DNA from: Cadophora sp. MPI-SDFR-AT-0126
Taxonomy: Eukaryota; Ascomycota; Leotiomycetes; Helotiales; Ploettnerulaceae
Assembly (NCBI GenBank): GCA_020747065.1
Contig: JAGMVK010000010.1
Coordinates: forward strand, 1,178,001 to 1,242,000
Length of the DNA stretch: 64,000 nt
Direction of reading: 5' to 3'
In this document: one piece after another, positions 10,566-22,507 of the stretch
How the letters are laid out: each line of letters starts with the position of its first letter
How positions within the stretch are numbered: position 1 is the stretch's first letter
The notes under the pieces: model-generated
Databases searched by the model: none
Told to the model about the DNA's origin: nothing
What the model saw: only the letters and a program-made list of their open reading frames with translations
Translations under genes and position numbers: made by a program

Positions 10566-12613
10566 ATGGATTCCACACAAGCCAAGACCAATACAGTCAA
10601 TCCTCGACTTACCCTTTCTGCGCGTCAAGAGGAATTACTGTTTGCAGCTCTCAATTCCAATAATAAAGTCTCCAATCTTGATACCTCAGGTCTTCAATCA
10701 AAGGATCAATTCTCAATGGCTCCCGGCTCTTTCACCGAGTCGCCCCTGCAGGCGGCTCCTGGCTCTGGTACCTTGAACGGGTTTGAGGAGAGCCCTTTCA
10801 TCGATTATGACTACGAATTCGACGGCGACGGAAGTTTCGACTATGGCGATTTCAACGAGTCTCAACCCCAGATGATTGGTAACTTGCCCGGTACCTCGTC
10901 GGATGGGGGTGATAACGAATCTCATGATAAAAGAAGCCATCCTGACGATGATGGTGAGGAAGAGGAAGGTGGCGGAAAGAGAAGAGAGGGCGATGAGAAG
11001 GCCGCAAAGAAGCCAGGACGAAAGCCCTTGACATCCGAACCTACTTCGGTGAGTGCTCTTCAGTAATCCATCTTCATTGCGGTTTTTACTGATATTCCGA
11101 AATAGAAGCGCAAGGCTCAGAACCGTGCTGCCCAAAGGGCTTTCCGGGAGCGCAAGGAAAAGCATTTGAAGGACTTGGAAACTAAAGTTGAGGATTTAGA
11201 AAAAGCTTCCGAGTCGGCCAATCACGAAAACAGTATCCTACGTGCTCAAATAGAAAAGATGTCGATAGAGTTGCGAGAGTATCGTAAGAGACTTTCGCTG
11301 AACGGAGGTGCCACCCGCACTTCCCTGACCAACGGCCTACCACCATACCTCGCGAATAGCTTTGGCAACGGAGGACTCAATAACCCCAGTGATGTCAATT
11401 TCCAATTCGAGTTCCCAAGATTCGGTCGCCTACCTGGGCCACCCGTCACCACCACCGCCAATCCTGCAAGGAGTTCAACGTCACCATCCGTTGCAAGCAA
11501 GCAAGCTGTCAGCCCAGTTGAGAAAGGGCAAATCAGTCCCCGTAACCAATCATTGCAATACCCTGCGAATAACGGTTCCAATACTGCTCTAAGTCAAGCT
11601 CCTGCTCAAAATGATGGCGGAGATATGTCAAGCCTTTCCGGACTTTTCAGCCCCTCGCTACTTGAGAGTGTTGGGAAGAGCCCGCCATTTGAGTACTTTG
11701 CCAACAACACCAGCGGCTCGAATGGATCGAGATCGAGCACAGATTCTGCTAACGGCAACATGAGTACTGGTCATAACACGTCTTACAGCTCTCCTTCAGC
11801 ATCGTCAAATTCGAACCACGGTCCAAGTTCATCTTGCGGTACCTCTCCAGAGCCTACTATGCAGTCTCCGGTTTACAATAAACCTTTGGACAGCACACTG
11901 ACAACAATTGGCGAGGAAAACCCCGCATCAACTGCAACTGGCGAAGGTGAGCTCACCTTCTGCGATAAGCTTAACATGGCTTGTGGCAATTCCAACAATC
12001 CCATTCCACGTACAATGTCTGAGCCTGGTGCGAATTCAGGAAACTTTGAAACCCCAACCTTTGACATCAATGGGATTGATTGGTTCGCCCAACAAAACAA
12101 CAATCAATTTGATCCGCAACTCTTCGGTGATTACAGAGAGCCTCAAGACAACATTCTGTCGAACGAGCCATTTGGAGACACCTTCTTCACTGATGCTTTT
12201 GCTTTGGGAGACTTTACCAGTCCATTCAATATGGCACCAAGTCCTGCTCCACCTAAGAAGGACCTGGTCGCTCAGATCGACGAGAAGCAGAACGAGGATG
12301 AGGAGGTTGTTCCCGGTGAAGATACCACACAAATGCTGAGCTGTAACACAATCTGGTATGTATCCTCACTTCAGAGTCGCTAAAACATGTCCTTTTTTTT
12401 TAATTACACGACCAAGTTGTTGACTTTAGGTTTAGGGATCGCTTGCAAGCCTGCCCCAAGGTCAAGGAGGGCGAATTCGACCTCGACCTTCTCTGCAAGG
12501 ACCTCCAAAAGAAGGCCAAGTGCTCAGAGACTGGCGCCGTAGTCAACGAGTCCGACTTCAACAAGATAATGAAGTCGTACGTTGACGGCCCTGCGAAAAA
12601 CGCCTCGGCCTAA
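10566..12613 (+). CDS. YAP1: AP-1-like bZIP transcription factor YAP1
   Basis: Master regulator of the oxidative-stress response; oxidation hides its nuclear export signal and keeps it in the nucleus. Exons 10566-11048, 11106-12355 and 12436-12613 encode 636 residues. The bZIP starts at about residue 162 with KRKAQNRAAQRAFRERKEKH, followed by a leucine-zipper heptad. The N-terminal Cys-rich domain (FCDKLNMACGN) is at about residues 445-455. The C-terminal Cys-rich domain carries four cysteines (LSCN, QACP, LLCK, AKCS) from about residue 573, with the export signal around IWDRLQ. The third exon is essential: it supplies three of those cysteines, and its acceptor is the second of two nearby TAGs. 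Reading the intron at 12356 as coding would wrongly truncate the sensor. Confidence 0.96.
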
Positions 12614-15043
12614 AAAGACCGTCCCACTTGATACCAACAGACAGCAAGCATTTTATGGAATTGGAGGCGTTGTTACAGGCACAAAAGGCCGTCTTCATGA
12701 TGAGAGCCACGGATATGGAAATGGACACAACTGGCGTCAGTGGTTACACATGAAACCCCTCTTTACGGATTGGCTTTTTACTAGGGTAAATGGGGATTAC
12801 TTGTCTTTATGGACATCCAATGGATGGAGAGTGTACTTTCGCTCTGTGGTGATGGAATGGTGCTTTGACGAATTATTATGTATTGGAGTTTTTGGCTTGC
12901 CTCGGCTTGATCTGGCTTGTTAGTTTCTTACACCGTTTTTCTTTGCAATGCTAAAATGCAAATAAGAAATTTTATAAATGAACATCCTTCTCAATTGAAC
13001 GCCCTTCAACTTGCGTAGGGTCAACATGCTGATATTAGATTACCTTGGACACGCGTTCGCGAGCAACGTTACTGGTGCAAACATATATATGCCCTGGATA
13101 AGCTGTACTTACTTGCACAGAGCCGCCGCAAGCAGAGAGCCCACCCTCTTTGGATACCTCAAAAGAACATATTAGAGCATCGTGCTAGGTACTTATAGCC
13201 AGCATAGCTGAAAAAGAAGTGGGCTTGACTTGTTATTTGAGTGAAATGGGAACTTGCCCTTAGCGTGCATCCAAGTCGTGATCCGGACACCGTTGCGATT
13301 TGCTGCCAAGAGATCCAGATTCTTATCATCTCCTGTAGTAAATATACATACACTTTACTAGCTTCTCCATCGAGGTTTGTGAAGGAGTGGTACAAGGTTC
13401 TTCTCTCTTTCGTTGTTGATGGCAAAAGTGTCCTATCCGAGTTTTGACTTGTTTGCCGGGGTCCTAATCTGAGGGTGGAGATTTGATCAAGATAAGGCTT
13501 GATAGTAACTACAAGATGGGAGATTGGAGAATGGAGATTTGAGACTTGAAAGTGCTCAGAGGCGGAGATTCTGCTTCTTCTAATCTACCCTGAGTGATCA
13601 ACAAGTCAAACTTCGTTTGTCAGTCATACAGTAAGTAGACTCCTTCCCATGTTGGTCTAACATAACCAGTGACCAGTCAGTCTCCAAGCTCGAAGACAAA
13701 TGCTCAAGTAAGTTGGGATATCAGGAGATCATGGCGCTAGAATACCACAATTCCGCTCTCTCTCTCTCTCAATACGACTACTTTTTGGCTTGTCCGAAGA
13801 TTTACGAGATGAAAAGCATGCAAATGTGCAGATAAATAGATAGATAGATAGGTAGATAGATAGATAGTAGGATCCTCGAACCCAGTCCATCGAATTCTGA
13901 GTCTTGACTTTTGTGGCAGTGTTGATCAGCAGTATGAGGATATTGAGAGGTGGTGATATATAGGATACCAGGAAAAGGCAGACAAGAGATCAGTTGCTGT
14001 CGCTTAGGAGGCGGGAGTGGATTTGAAGGGCCATGGAAGTGAGGCAGGCTCTAGTGAAGTAGTGAAGCATTGCGGCACAAACCATTCTAACAACTCAGCG
14101 ATTCAATCTTGAATATACCAAGCGAGCACACAAATAAACATGAATTCAACTCGTAGTCAGGCGATCGTGGCAAAACCCAGCCAGATAAGCGAGCCATCCT
14201 TCGAAATCAATAACGATGAAAGTAAACAAAGACCAAAGCCAACCTTGAGAAGCGAAGCCAAGGACTAGTAATTATCGTCCATCCGTCCAGCTAAATAGCC
14301 CTCCTTTTATCTACCATGTTAAGGATATAGACTGGAAAGAGTGCGAGATATACGCCTAAATACTTGCCTCGGTATCCTAATCTGCACAACACGAGGTCTG
14401 GAGTCGGCCACATCCCTTGCCTCAAAAGATCGCAGATAAAATTCTCAAAAATTTCGTTGGTGGAGGTAAGAAAAGTCAAGCAAGATCAAGAGGAGAAATC
14501 AAATATTGGTATCATATCTACAAACACTTCACCCAGCCACTACATCACGCCACTACAGACCATTCTATCCTTGACCAAGCCTGGTGATGCTGTATCTTCG
14601 AATCATCCTTTCACGACAGAATGTGTGTAAATGCTGAAGATGTTCCTAGACTCGCTCCCTCACTACTCACTTCATCACTCTATGCTCTCCCGTCTCCCAA
14701 CATTCCAGCCTGAACCTCAATCAACGAGGAAGAAAAAACCACAGGCTCCGTCCCAATGGCCACGAATTACTAGACGAACTCCCGCTTATTTGTTTGTTCA
14801 GACCGAGGCAAACCGGAACCCGACCTAACCTCGCAATGCATAAATGACTGTCAACCCAACGACTGCTACCCCAATGCTCGCCCTCAATTTATATGCTGGA
14901 AAAAGCGCCTTCCCAAATTTGCATACTTGGTTTCCTCCGCTGTATTTTCAGATATAGCGCTGTTGCTTCTGTCTATGATTTTTGAGATGTGTGGCTGTTT
15001 TCCCGCTTTCTTTTCATGCTGGCGTTTCATCATACTCTCCCAA
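12614..15043. other. 2.4-kb convergent intergenic region
   Basis: It lies between the 3' ends of YAP1 and the YANK kinase. Only short, protein-unlike frames occur. It holds a CT dinucleotide run (13755-13770) and a TAGA microsatellite. The length is large for two converging 3' ends, so a non-coding transcript is possible but not shown. Confidence 0.5.
13837..13867. repeat. TAGA tetranucleotide microsatellite
   Basis: A 31-base TAGA array of nearly eight units with one A-to-G change in the fourth unit. Likely length-polymorphic between strains. Confidence 0.95.
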
Positions 15044-17125
15044 TTATTCCCCGCTGCTGATCACGACTCTGGCTCCCTCTTTGCCGAGAATCCCACGTTC
15101 CTGTGGCTTAGGGCTGTGACCTCTACCTTTCTTCCTTCCCAGAAACGAGAGCATGCCCGTTGGCTTTGGTGCAACCTCGAGCTTGGCATCCGCAGGTAAC
15201 GTCGTGTCGTTCTTGGCCAGGTCGGACCAGCTACCCGTCTCTCCCAATACCACTTGCATGCCACCGCCCATCGATTCCTTTCGTGTTCCAGTCGGTCGTT
15301 GAGAACGGCTGTATGATGGCTGATATGGTGAAAGAGGTGGAGGCTGACTGGGACCCTGGCGGCCTTGTGACCTTGAAATTGAACTTGGCTGCCCATTCGG
15401 AAGAGGTGGTGGATGATGCGAAGGCATCGATGGTGGCGATCCAGAGACCGACGATGCCTGGGACTTCGACTTGGATCTTTTCCTTGAGGTTGAAGTTTTG
15501 CTGATGGCTCGACCTATGCTAGAGGTCGGTTCGTTTGGTATAGGGGGAGGTTGCCTCCAGTCCGTTGGTGCTGTGTTGTTTGGGGCATTCGGGTCAGAGG
15601 CTTCGACATACCTGACAAGCCTAGTTAGTGTCAGAGTATGAGTAATGAAAGAGAGGGCAGACCTTTCGTACGCCGCAGTTGTGTAGTCGAATGGTGTGAA
15701 CTGCACTTCTATCATTTTGTAGAGCTCGTCCTCTCGAATTTCCTTTTCTGTAGCATCGTCCTTGAGCTGTTCTCTTGGTTTCTGTCGACGAGCCCGAGCC
15801 TCTAATGGCGCTTCCTCCAATAGCAACTCTTCGAGATCGTATGTGGCGTCGAAATTGGTCTTTTCAGATGATGGTACAAATACGGGCTCTATCTCTTTCC
15901 TCTCCAGAGCCTCAAAATCTATCGGTCGGAAGAATGGGTTGTCTGTAAAGCTATAAAAACCTGCGGATCCGATTCGTTTGGTTGGATCCTCTTCAAGGAA
16001 TGAACTGATTGCATGCAGACATGGCATCGATACGGGGGGGTCTGTGACTGGGAATTTGGGGTTGGCTTTTGTGATCTGCACGGCTAATGTACTTTGTGTA
16101 CTGCCTTCGAATGGTCTCTGTCGGTCGATGCTTTAGTCTAGAACCTCAGATGATGAAATCTAGTGCTCCCCTACCTTGTTATATATGCATTCGTAGAACA
16201 AGACTCCCAGCGACCACCAGTCGGCTCCATCAGTGTATCCAGTTCCTTTGTAGACTTCCGGTGCAAGATAGGCCAGAGTTCCCGATTTGCTCGTCAATGG
16301 CTTCCCAGGGGTAAAGTCAGATGCAACGTTCTAGAGACTGTTAGTAACAGTCTTTTTCAACCATAGCCACGCTCTTACGAAATCCGCCAAATGAATATGA
16401 CCTTCCGAATCTAGCAGCACATTGTCTGGCTTGATATCTCGGTGTATGATTCCTTGCTTGTGGATATATCTCAAAGCACATCCCAGCTCCGCAATCCAGA
16501 ACCGTACAGCCTCTTCGGTGAAGGTTTTCCTCGATATATGGAATCGCAGATCACCGCCATTCATCAAATCAATCACCATGTACCTGAGTATCCATTAGCA
16601 GCTGATTGGTTTTCGGATGCCTTGGCCCCTCACATGTATTCAATATCTTGAAAAGAGTACCGCAAATTACAAATGAATTGGTAGTTCAAGTGCTCCAGCA
16701 TCCGCCTTTCCCTCAGTATATTCCGCACACTCTCGGATCGAACGACTATATACTTGGTCAGCAGGTGCTACATCATGAAAACCCTACATGCATACCTTCA
16801 TCCTTCCTAATGTATCTGTGAAGATTCATGTTAGCACTTTCCTAACTGCAAACTTTGGATATGCGTACTTCAGAGCGAACGTCAAGCCTGTATCTTTTCT
16901 TTCCACAATCCTAACCTTTCCAAATGCACCTTTCCCGACAACTCGTAACAGCCTGAAGTGGTTGAGGTTCACTGCAGCGGAGGAAAAGGTTAACGATGTT
17001 CCTGATTAGATCCGACTGGGCAATTGAGGATTTTTGGACAAGTGCTTCGTTGCGAAGGTCTGCGAAGATGGGAACCTGCACATACCTTCATCTGAGAAGC
17101 ACACAGCAGACTGGCCGTTCCCCAT
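15044..17125 (-). CDS. AGC-type Ser/Thr kinase of the YANK/STK32 group, eight exons
   Basis: Exons 17125-17086, 16971-16869, 16815-16796, 16745-16634, 16583-16379, 16330-16175, 16117-15663 and 15611-15044 join in phase to 552 residues. The product starts MGNGQS, a consensus N-myristoylation site, so membrane attachment is likely. The kinase domain opens with [19 protein letters not shown] and has the lysine in FALKYI. It contains HRDIKPDN, the Mg loop as DFN instead of DFG (a hallmark of YANK kinases), and LAYLAPEV. The long C-terminus is Ser/Pro-rich and ends with a basic GRKKGRG segment. Exon 3 is only 20 nt. The intron at 15662-15612 has a textbook ACTAAC branch site. Substrates of this group in fungi are not established. 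Confidence 0.9.
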
Positions 17126-18272
17126 TGGCGCGTTGCAGCCTTTCCAGCCAATTTACCTGGTGAGTTGTATGTTCAGAATGGATTTGTTGATGATGTTGCC
17201 CGCGGGCATGCTAGCATGTGATGATTTATCATGCACAGAAGACCAGCTGGAGGAGGATAAATGGTACAACTACAGTCGCCTGTCTGGGTCCGGAGATCGA
17301 GGGTAGGTCGCGAGGGTGGGTGCAACGATGTTCTTCGACGTCTTCTAGAATAGACTTTTTCTCCGAAAGCTTCAAAACGATCCGTGCCGACGAAGAGCCC
17401 AGGCGCGCAACACAACGTCTTCTAGATGAAATGATGGAAGGAACTTCGTGGTCGATCGGTCGCTGATGGGGTCCCTGATGGAACAAAGGGGAATTTCTCG
17501 AATGTTTCCTCTCTGACTGTGTCTGAGACTCTGGCTGCAGTACTGCAGTCCACTCCACTCCACTCCCGCTTCACTCCACGCTCTGTGGCCGTGTCTTAGG
17601 CTTTCCTGTACCTCCCTTGCCGGGATGTCTCTCAACGGGTTGTTCAGCTTTTGGATGAGCTTCCACAAAATATCCCAAGATGAATAGAGAGGTTATCTCT
17701 GGATGTCTTCCTTCAACTTGGGTCCAACCACCAAGGGACGATCCGATGTAAAGATCTTGATGGAGAGGGTCGGCGTCCTTTTCTCGAACTGGAACTGGCG
17801 TGGCGAAGGTCAAGCCAAAGCCACGGGATCAGGCTGGTAGTTAAAGCTCCGTCAGTGTTCGAACGACGTGCGGCCAGGGGGCATTGGTCACTAAGCCTGG
17901 CATGGATAGGCTAGAAAGTGCCCCGCTGAAGCAATCCACAGTCGACTGCTTCCCTGCCGATTAGCGTTCTTGAACCCTGACTTTGCTGGGCACCAGGCAG
18001 GCCAGCGTTTGGCCAGTTAAGACGCTTCAGCTTCAGAATAATAATGGTGTGCAGATTCCAGGGAACCGTAGCCGTACAGGACAGGACAGGCCGTAACAGG
18101 ATAGCACGGCCGAGGAGGCGAGGCGAAGAGGAGAAGGAGAAGGACGTAGACGTCCAGCTCACCGTTGAGTTGAGACAAAGATAGTCCCGGCTTCCTGCTC
18201 GGGCTGGTACTGTATTGATGCTGACGGTGATGCTGAAGCTGCAGGAAGTCTCGGAATCCGAGGTGCAGCTCC

Positions 18273-18295
18273 GTCAGTCAGTCAATCAGTCAGTC
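18273..18295. repeat. GTCA tetranucleotide tract
   Basis: Nearly six GTCA units with one substitution. Seen directly; no function proposed. Confidence 0.8.
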
Positions 18296-18446
18296 GGGAA
18301 ATATATATGCTCATGCTGTTCATGCCATTTCTACCTTTCCATCTTCCGGCTGGCCTGAAGACTGAACTTGTCTTTTCTGGATCCTTTCTGTTCTAGTCTG
18401 GCTTCCTCTACTCTGGTTCAGAATGATAGGTAGGATCAATAGCGGC

Positions 18447-18471
18447 GCATGGCACGGCATGGCATGGCATG
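18447..18471. repeat. GCATG pentanucleotide tract
   Basis: Five tandem GCATG units, the second changed to GCACG. Seen directly. Confidence 0.85.
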
Positions 18472-20180
18472 GTAGGTTGGCACATGGCGGAAGGAAAGGG
18501 TGGAGCGAGCTGGCGCGTGGCCAAGTTGATGGATTGCATTTGCAGGGCAGCACATGGCAAATCGACAGGGGCACCATCGCTGTTTTTGGCGCTGGCGTTG
18601 CATCCGAGGCACAGCCGATCTTCCCTAGGGCTACAGAGACGGAGTGCGTACTGTACTTGTCCAGCCAGCGGCAGACGGGACAGCATAGCTGCACCACGAC
18701 CACAAGCCGTCAACATCAGAGACAAGTCAGGACATCCTTCACCCGTCTAAGTCTTGAGTCAGATCTGTAGATATTGATTACCCCTTCAAGTTGGCATGGA
18801 ACAAGCAAATATCTTGCTGGCTGTCCTTCAGAGGCAGTCCTTGACCTTATCTCACACTGCAAGATCAGACTCAACAGCCGGTCCCCCACCATCCAGGAAT
18901 AGAGCCTCCGTTATCACAATCTCGGAAACAAATAGCCAGGGCAAAGAGCGGAATAACAACTCAAAGAGCCGAGCAAGAGTAGGTCGAGACTTCTCTCGGA
19001 CTCCTCTTTTCAGTCACTTCAATAAAGATAACAGAGGCTCACGCAAACCCAAACATCCACGCCTCTCAAGCACATAAATATGAAGCAATCTTGCACGATA
19101 TCAGTATCCACTTTCTCCACAGCCAAGCTCACCTATTTACGAAGTATTTCCATCTTTCAGCTCTCATGCACTGCTGCAATTGTCATCAACGGCGTCTATC
19201 AAAGATAAAGCAACGCTCTGCCATTCGATCACTCATGGGTCATCACGGAACGTATCTTCCCCAGACCTATCGATTTTATCGATCCGATCCTCACTCGTCT
19301 CCATAATTCTGTCATAAGTGCGGTGAGCAACCTGCTGCTGCTGGGCCGGCATTCCTTTACGGGACAGCCTGTCTTGTCTGTGCGAGGAGCACGAGATATC
19401 AAGCTACCCCATATCTCATCGGACCTCCAAGCCCCGATGAGTCCAGGTGAGACATCGCCTTGTCGTTTCATCTCCCGGCATATGAAGGAAGCTCTTCATT
19501 TTCCTCCCTTCCTCTCATCATGATCTGTCAGTCCGGAATTAAACAGAGGTGGCAGCAGTTATCCGGATACTCATACTTAAAGAGAGTTCGAGACTCGCTT
19601 CTGCCAGAGACTTCAGAAGCTCTGTCAAAAGCTCAATAACCGGGTTTGTACAAGAAACATGTCGCCGTCCCATCATGCACATCCATACCTCCCTATCAAG
19701 GGACAATAACCTTAAACGGATATCATTTATACCGCCGTAGCCGAAACCTCGAACCCTGATCGTCATAGTCGCTTCCCAAAATGCTTATTGGAGGCCGACG
19801 ACTTCTCCCCTTTTCGAGTACAGGAATTTATTTTTATTTCCGGATATGGAGAGCTTTGGGAAAAATTCCTTCCCTCTCATCTCCCATCCAAGACATACCT
19901 CCTCTGTATCCACGTGTCGTCTGCAATGCTTCCACCAGAAGACCGCGTACCTGCATCCTATCATATTCACATTATGTAAAGTTCCAAAAGCAAACAGGAA
20001 ACGAAGAAAAAGCAACATCCCGTCTCAGCCTCGCTTCTAGAAGGCCACATCTGTAACAGAAGCGATCTCTGCGTAACCGGCAGCCTCCGTTTTTCCTCCG
20101 AACTTCTGAGACGCCCTTCTAGAAGACAGCTCTCAAACCATTCGTGTGACCTCCGTTCGTGCTCTCGTTTATGCCATGAA

Positions 20181-20205
20181 TGATCTGATGTGATCTGATG
20201 TGATC
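20181..20205. repeat. Ten-base tandem repeat (TGATCTGATG)
   Basis: Two perfect copies of TGATCTGATG followed by a half copy (TGATC). Seen directly. Confidence 0.85.
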
Positions 20206-22507
20206 CACGAACTTCTTGCGACCAGGACCCTTTAGCGGTGCAGCACACAATGAACTTGCATCCGAAAAGCTCAGCTCTAGAACATCTCGCCTAAATAATC
20301 ACATCTCTGAACGTCGAGAGCCGCCTCCGACCATTTAGCCTGGGATTCTCTTCCTGCGTCCACTTCAACATCATGTACTTTACACCTTTTCAAACCAAAT
20401 CCACCGTACGATACTCAAGTCACCAATCCTTCAAGCCACAACCTATCTCGTGCCCTTTCCGCAAAATTACATGCAGCATCTGCATGCGAACAATAAACAT
20501 AGAAAACGGAAAAATTAAACGACTTCAGGGTCTACCTCGGGCTCAGGACGCCACACAAAAGCCACACCACCCTATTTGTAACCTACTAACCCGCCGTGTC
20601 GGTCCTCCCGAACACTTTGTCTTTATTTGACCTATCAGTGGTTCTCTAAACATTTGAAAAGTTAAGGTTCGTAACCCTCTTGTGACTGGCGGTTACACAG
20701 GAATGGCTGCGCCCGTAATTTTGCGGAATTATGCCCGTATTGATTCATGAACGGCATGCGTGCCTTCGGAGATATATCAAATAGCCAGATAGATATGTCT
20801 GAGTAGGGGAGCTGCAGGTATGGCTGAAGCGTACGATACGATAAGTTTCACGTCTTCCTCTTTACACCCATCCTCTTTGGCCATTGAAGGTCTAGACCGC
20901 TACTTGCAAAGGAAATATGTATTGGAGCATTGAAAGTGCTGGACAAGGTTGGGGAACATGATTCTGTTGAAGTCGCCAATCAGTAATAATCAGTAAACAC
21001 GAGGCTGCAGACTCTATTTGCTAAGAATCTGTCATCCGCTTTCGAAAATGAACTACCATCCTCGCTCTGACCTCCAATTAAGGACACCAAGAACACGGCC
21101 ACAGTTCTTCTAACCCTCAACTACAGCGGACAAGTTCAACACCATCCAACCTTTCAAGAATTGCTCCCCCTCCCCCTCGCCTCCTCCCCGCAGTGACATT
21201 CACACCACGAACGATTCACACCTCACCTGCCGTCTCCGAGGAAGATCTCGCTTATTCCCGAACACCCCATCCCAACATCATCCCTTCTAGCTTCGTACGG
21301 AGGTAACCTCCCTGCCTCTCCAACCTCCCGCTTTCTCTCCAAACCTTCCTCCATCATCCCTAACCAGCACATCATAAAGTTCGACCTCACCTCGGCCTCA
21401 ACAACCGCATCAAGAAGGTGCCCGATCAACAACGCACTAATACAAACATATCAGCCGTGTCACAAGCTGTCCGGCTGTCAATGACACTCCATCACTCCAT
21501 CATTCGTCTCGCTCGTCTATAAAGTTCCTTCTCAGCCGCCCCCCGAGCCCGTTTTATAGTAGTCTCCTCGTAGGAGGGCCTCTACTCTCTACCCGCTACT
21601 TCCGACAGCAGAGTTAGCATAGAAGGACTAGAAGGAGCCCTAGAACACTAGAGCGACAGTAGTGAAGTTACAAACGTTTTCTAGTCCCGGATATGATGCA
21701 TTGACACCTCGAGTGACGCCGTCGCTGCGGTCGGTCGTCTGAACTACTGCAAGCTGCGAGTAATGTACAGCGAGCGAGCAAAGCGTCAAGTATCACATGG
21801 TTTAGACAGTTAGAGGCGCCGAGGTACAGGGTTCTGAATAGACATCTAGATTCCAAGCCACGAAGAAGATTAGGATGGATGTAAAAGGGAAAGAATGATG
21901 AATCATAGTCTTGTAATTTTCCATGTGAAGACCAATCACATATTCTGTATATACACTTTAAAATGAGTACAACACACAGCCCTCTCCTTCCTTTGTTTCA
22001 CTTTCATGTTGTCATTTCCCTTTCCTTTCATTGCCGAGAGTTTGGTCAAGCGCTACATACAACAGAAAAGGTATAGTACGCACAAATTTGCAAATAAGCA
22101 AGCGAGGGAAGTAGGCAACCCTTTTCGCTTCCAAGTAAACACGCAAGCTGATGCATCGATGATGATTGGATGGATGAGACTGATGAAGAGACAGAGTACG
22201 CCCATGTAAATGCGAGTCTCCCAAAAACAAACCACAGAACACTCAACGAATGCCCGCTCCTGCCCAAAATGCACGCAAGCCTGGCTGAAATGCGTCGAAG
22301 AAGCTTGGTATGGTATAGTTGCAAAGCCGGGAAAACAAGAAGAGAAAAGCAGACTGTACGAGGCTAAAAAGCCTGCTCGTACCACAACCAGCAGAACACC
22401 TTTCCCGGACGCCAATATGGATTATGTAGGTTTCATTATACGTTGGGCATTGGACTTGCACATACGATAGCATATGCTGTGAGGCCGTCAGGAGCAAAAA
22501 CTTCGTT

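Larger units (their letters stand above)
17126..22507. other. 5.4-kb stretch with no supported gene
   Basis: No frame on either strand has recognisable domains, and I could not build a multi-exon gene with matching phases. The part near 17126 is the kinase upstream region. Short tandem repeats occur at 18273-18295 (GTCA units), 18447-18471 (GCATG units) and 20181-20205 (TGATCTGATG twice). Around 21530-21720 there are small inverted and CTAG-rich repeats, perhaps an old element remnant. Possible contents are a long kinase leader, non-coding RNA, or a fast-evolving gene that I cannot recognise. Confidence 0.5.

Noticed and set aside
19735..19790. GGTTCGA-like B-box on the minus strand
   Set aside because: The consensus breaks after the seventh base and no cloverleaf can be drawn.
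21530..21720. Transposon remnant
   Set aside because: Short inverted and CTAG-rich words only; no terminal repeats, target duplication or transposase frame.
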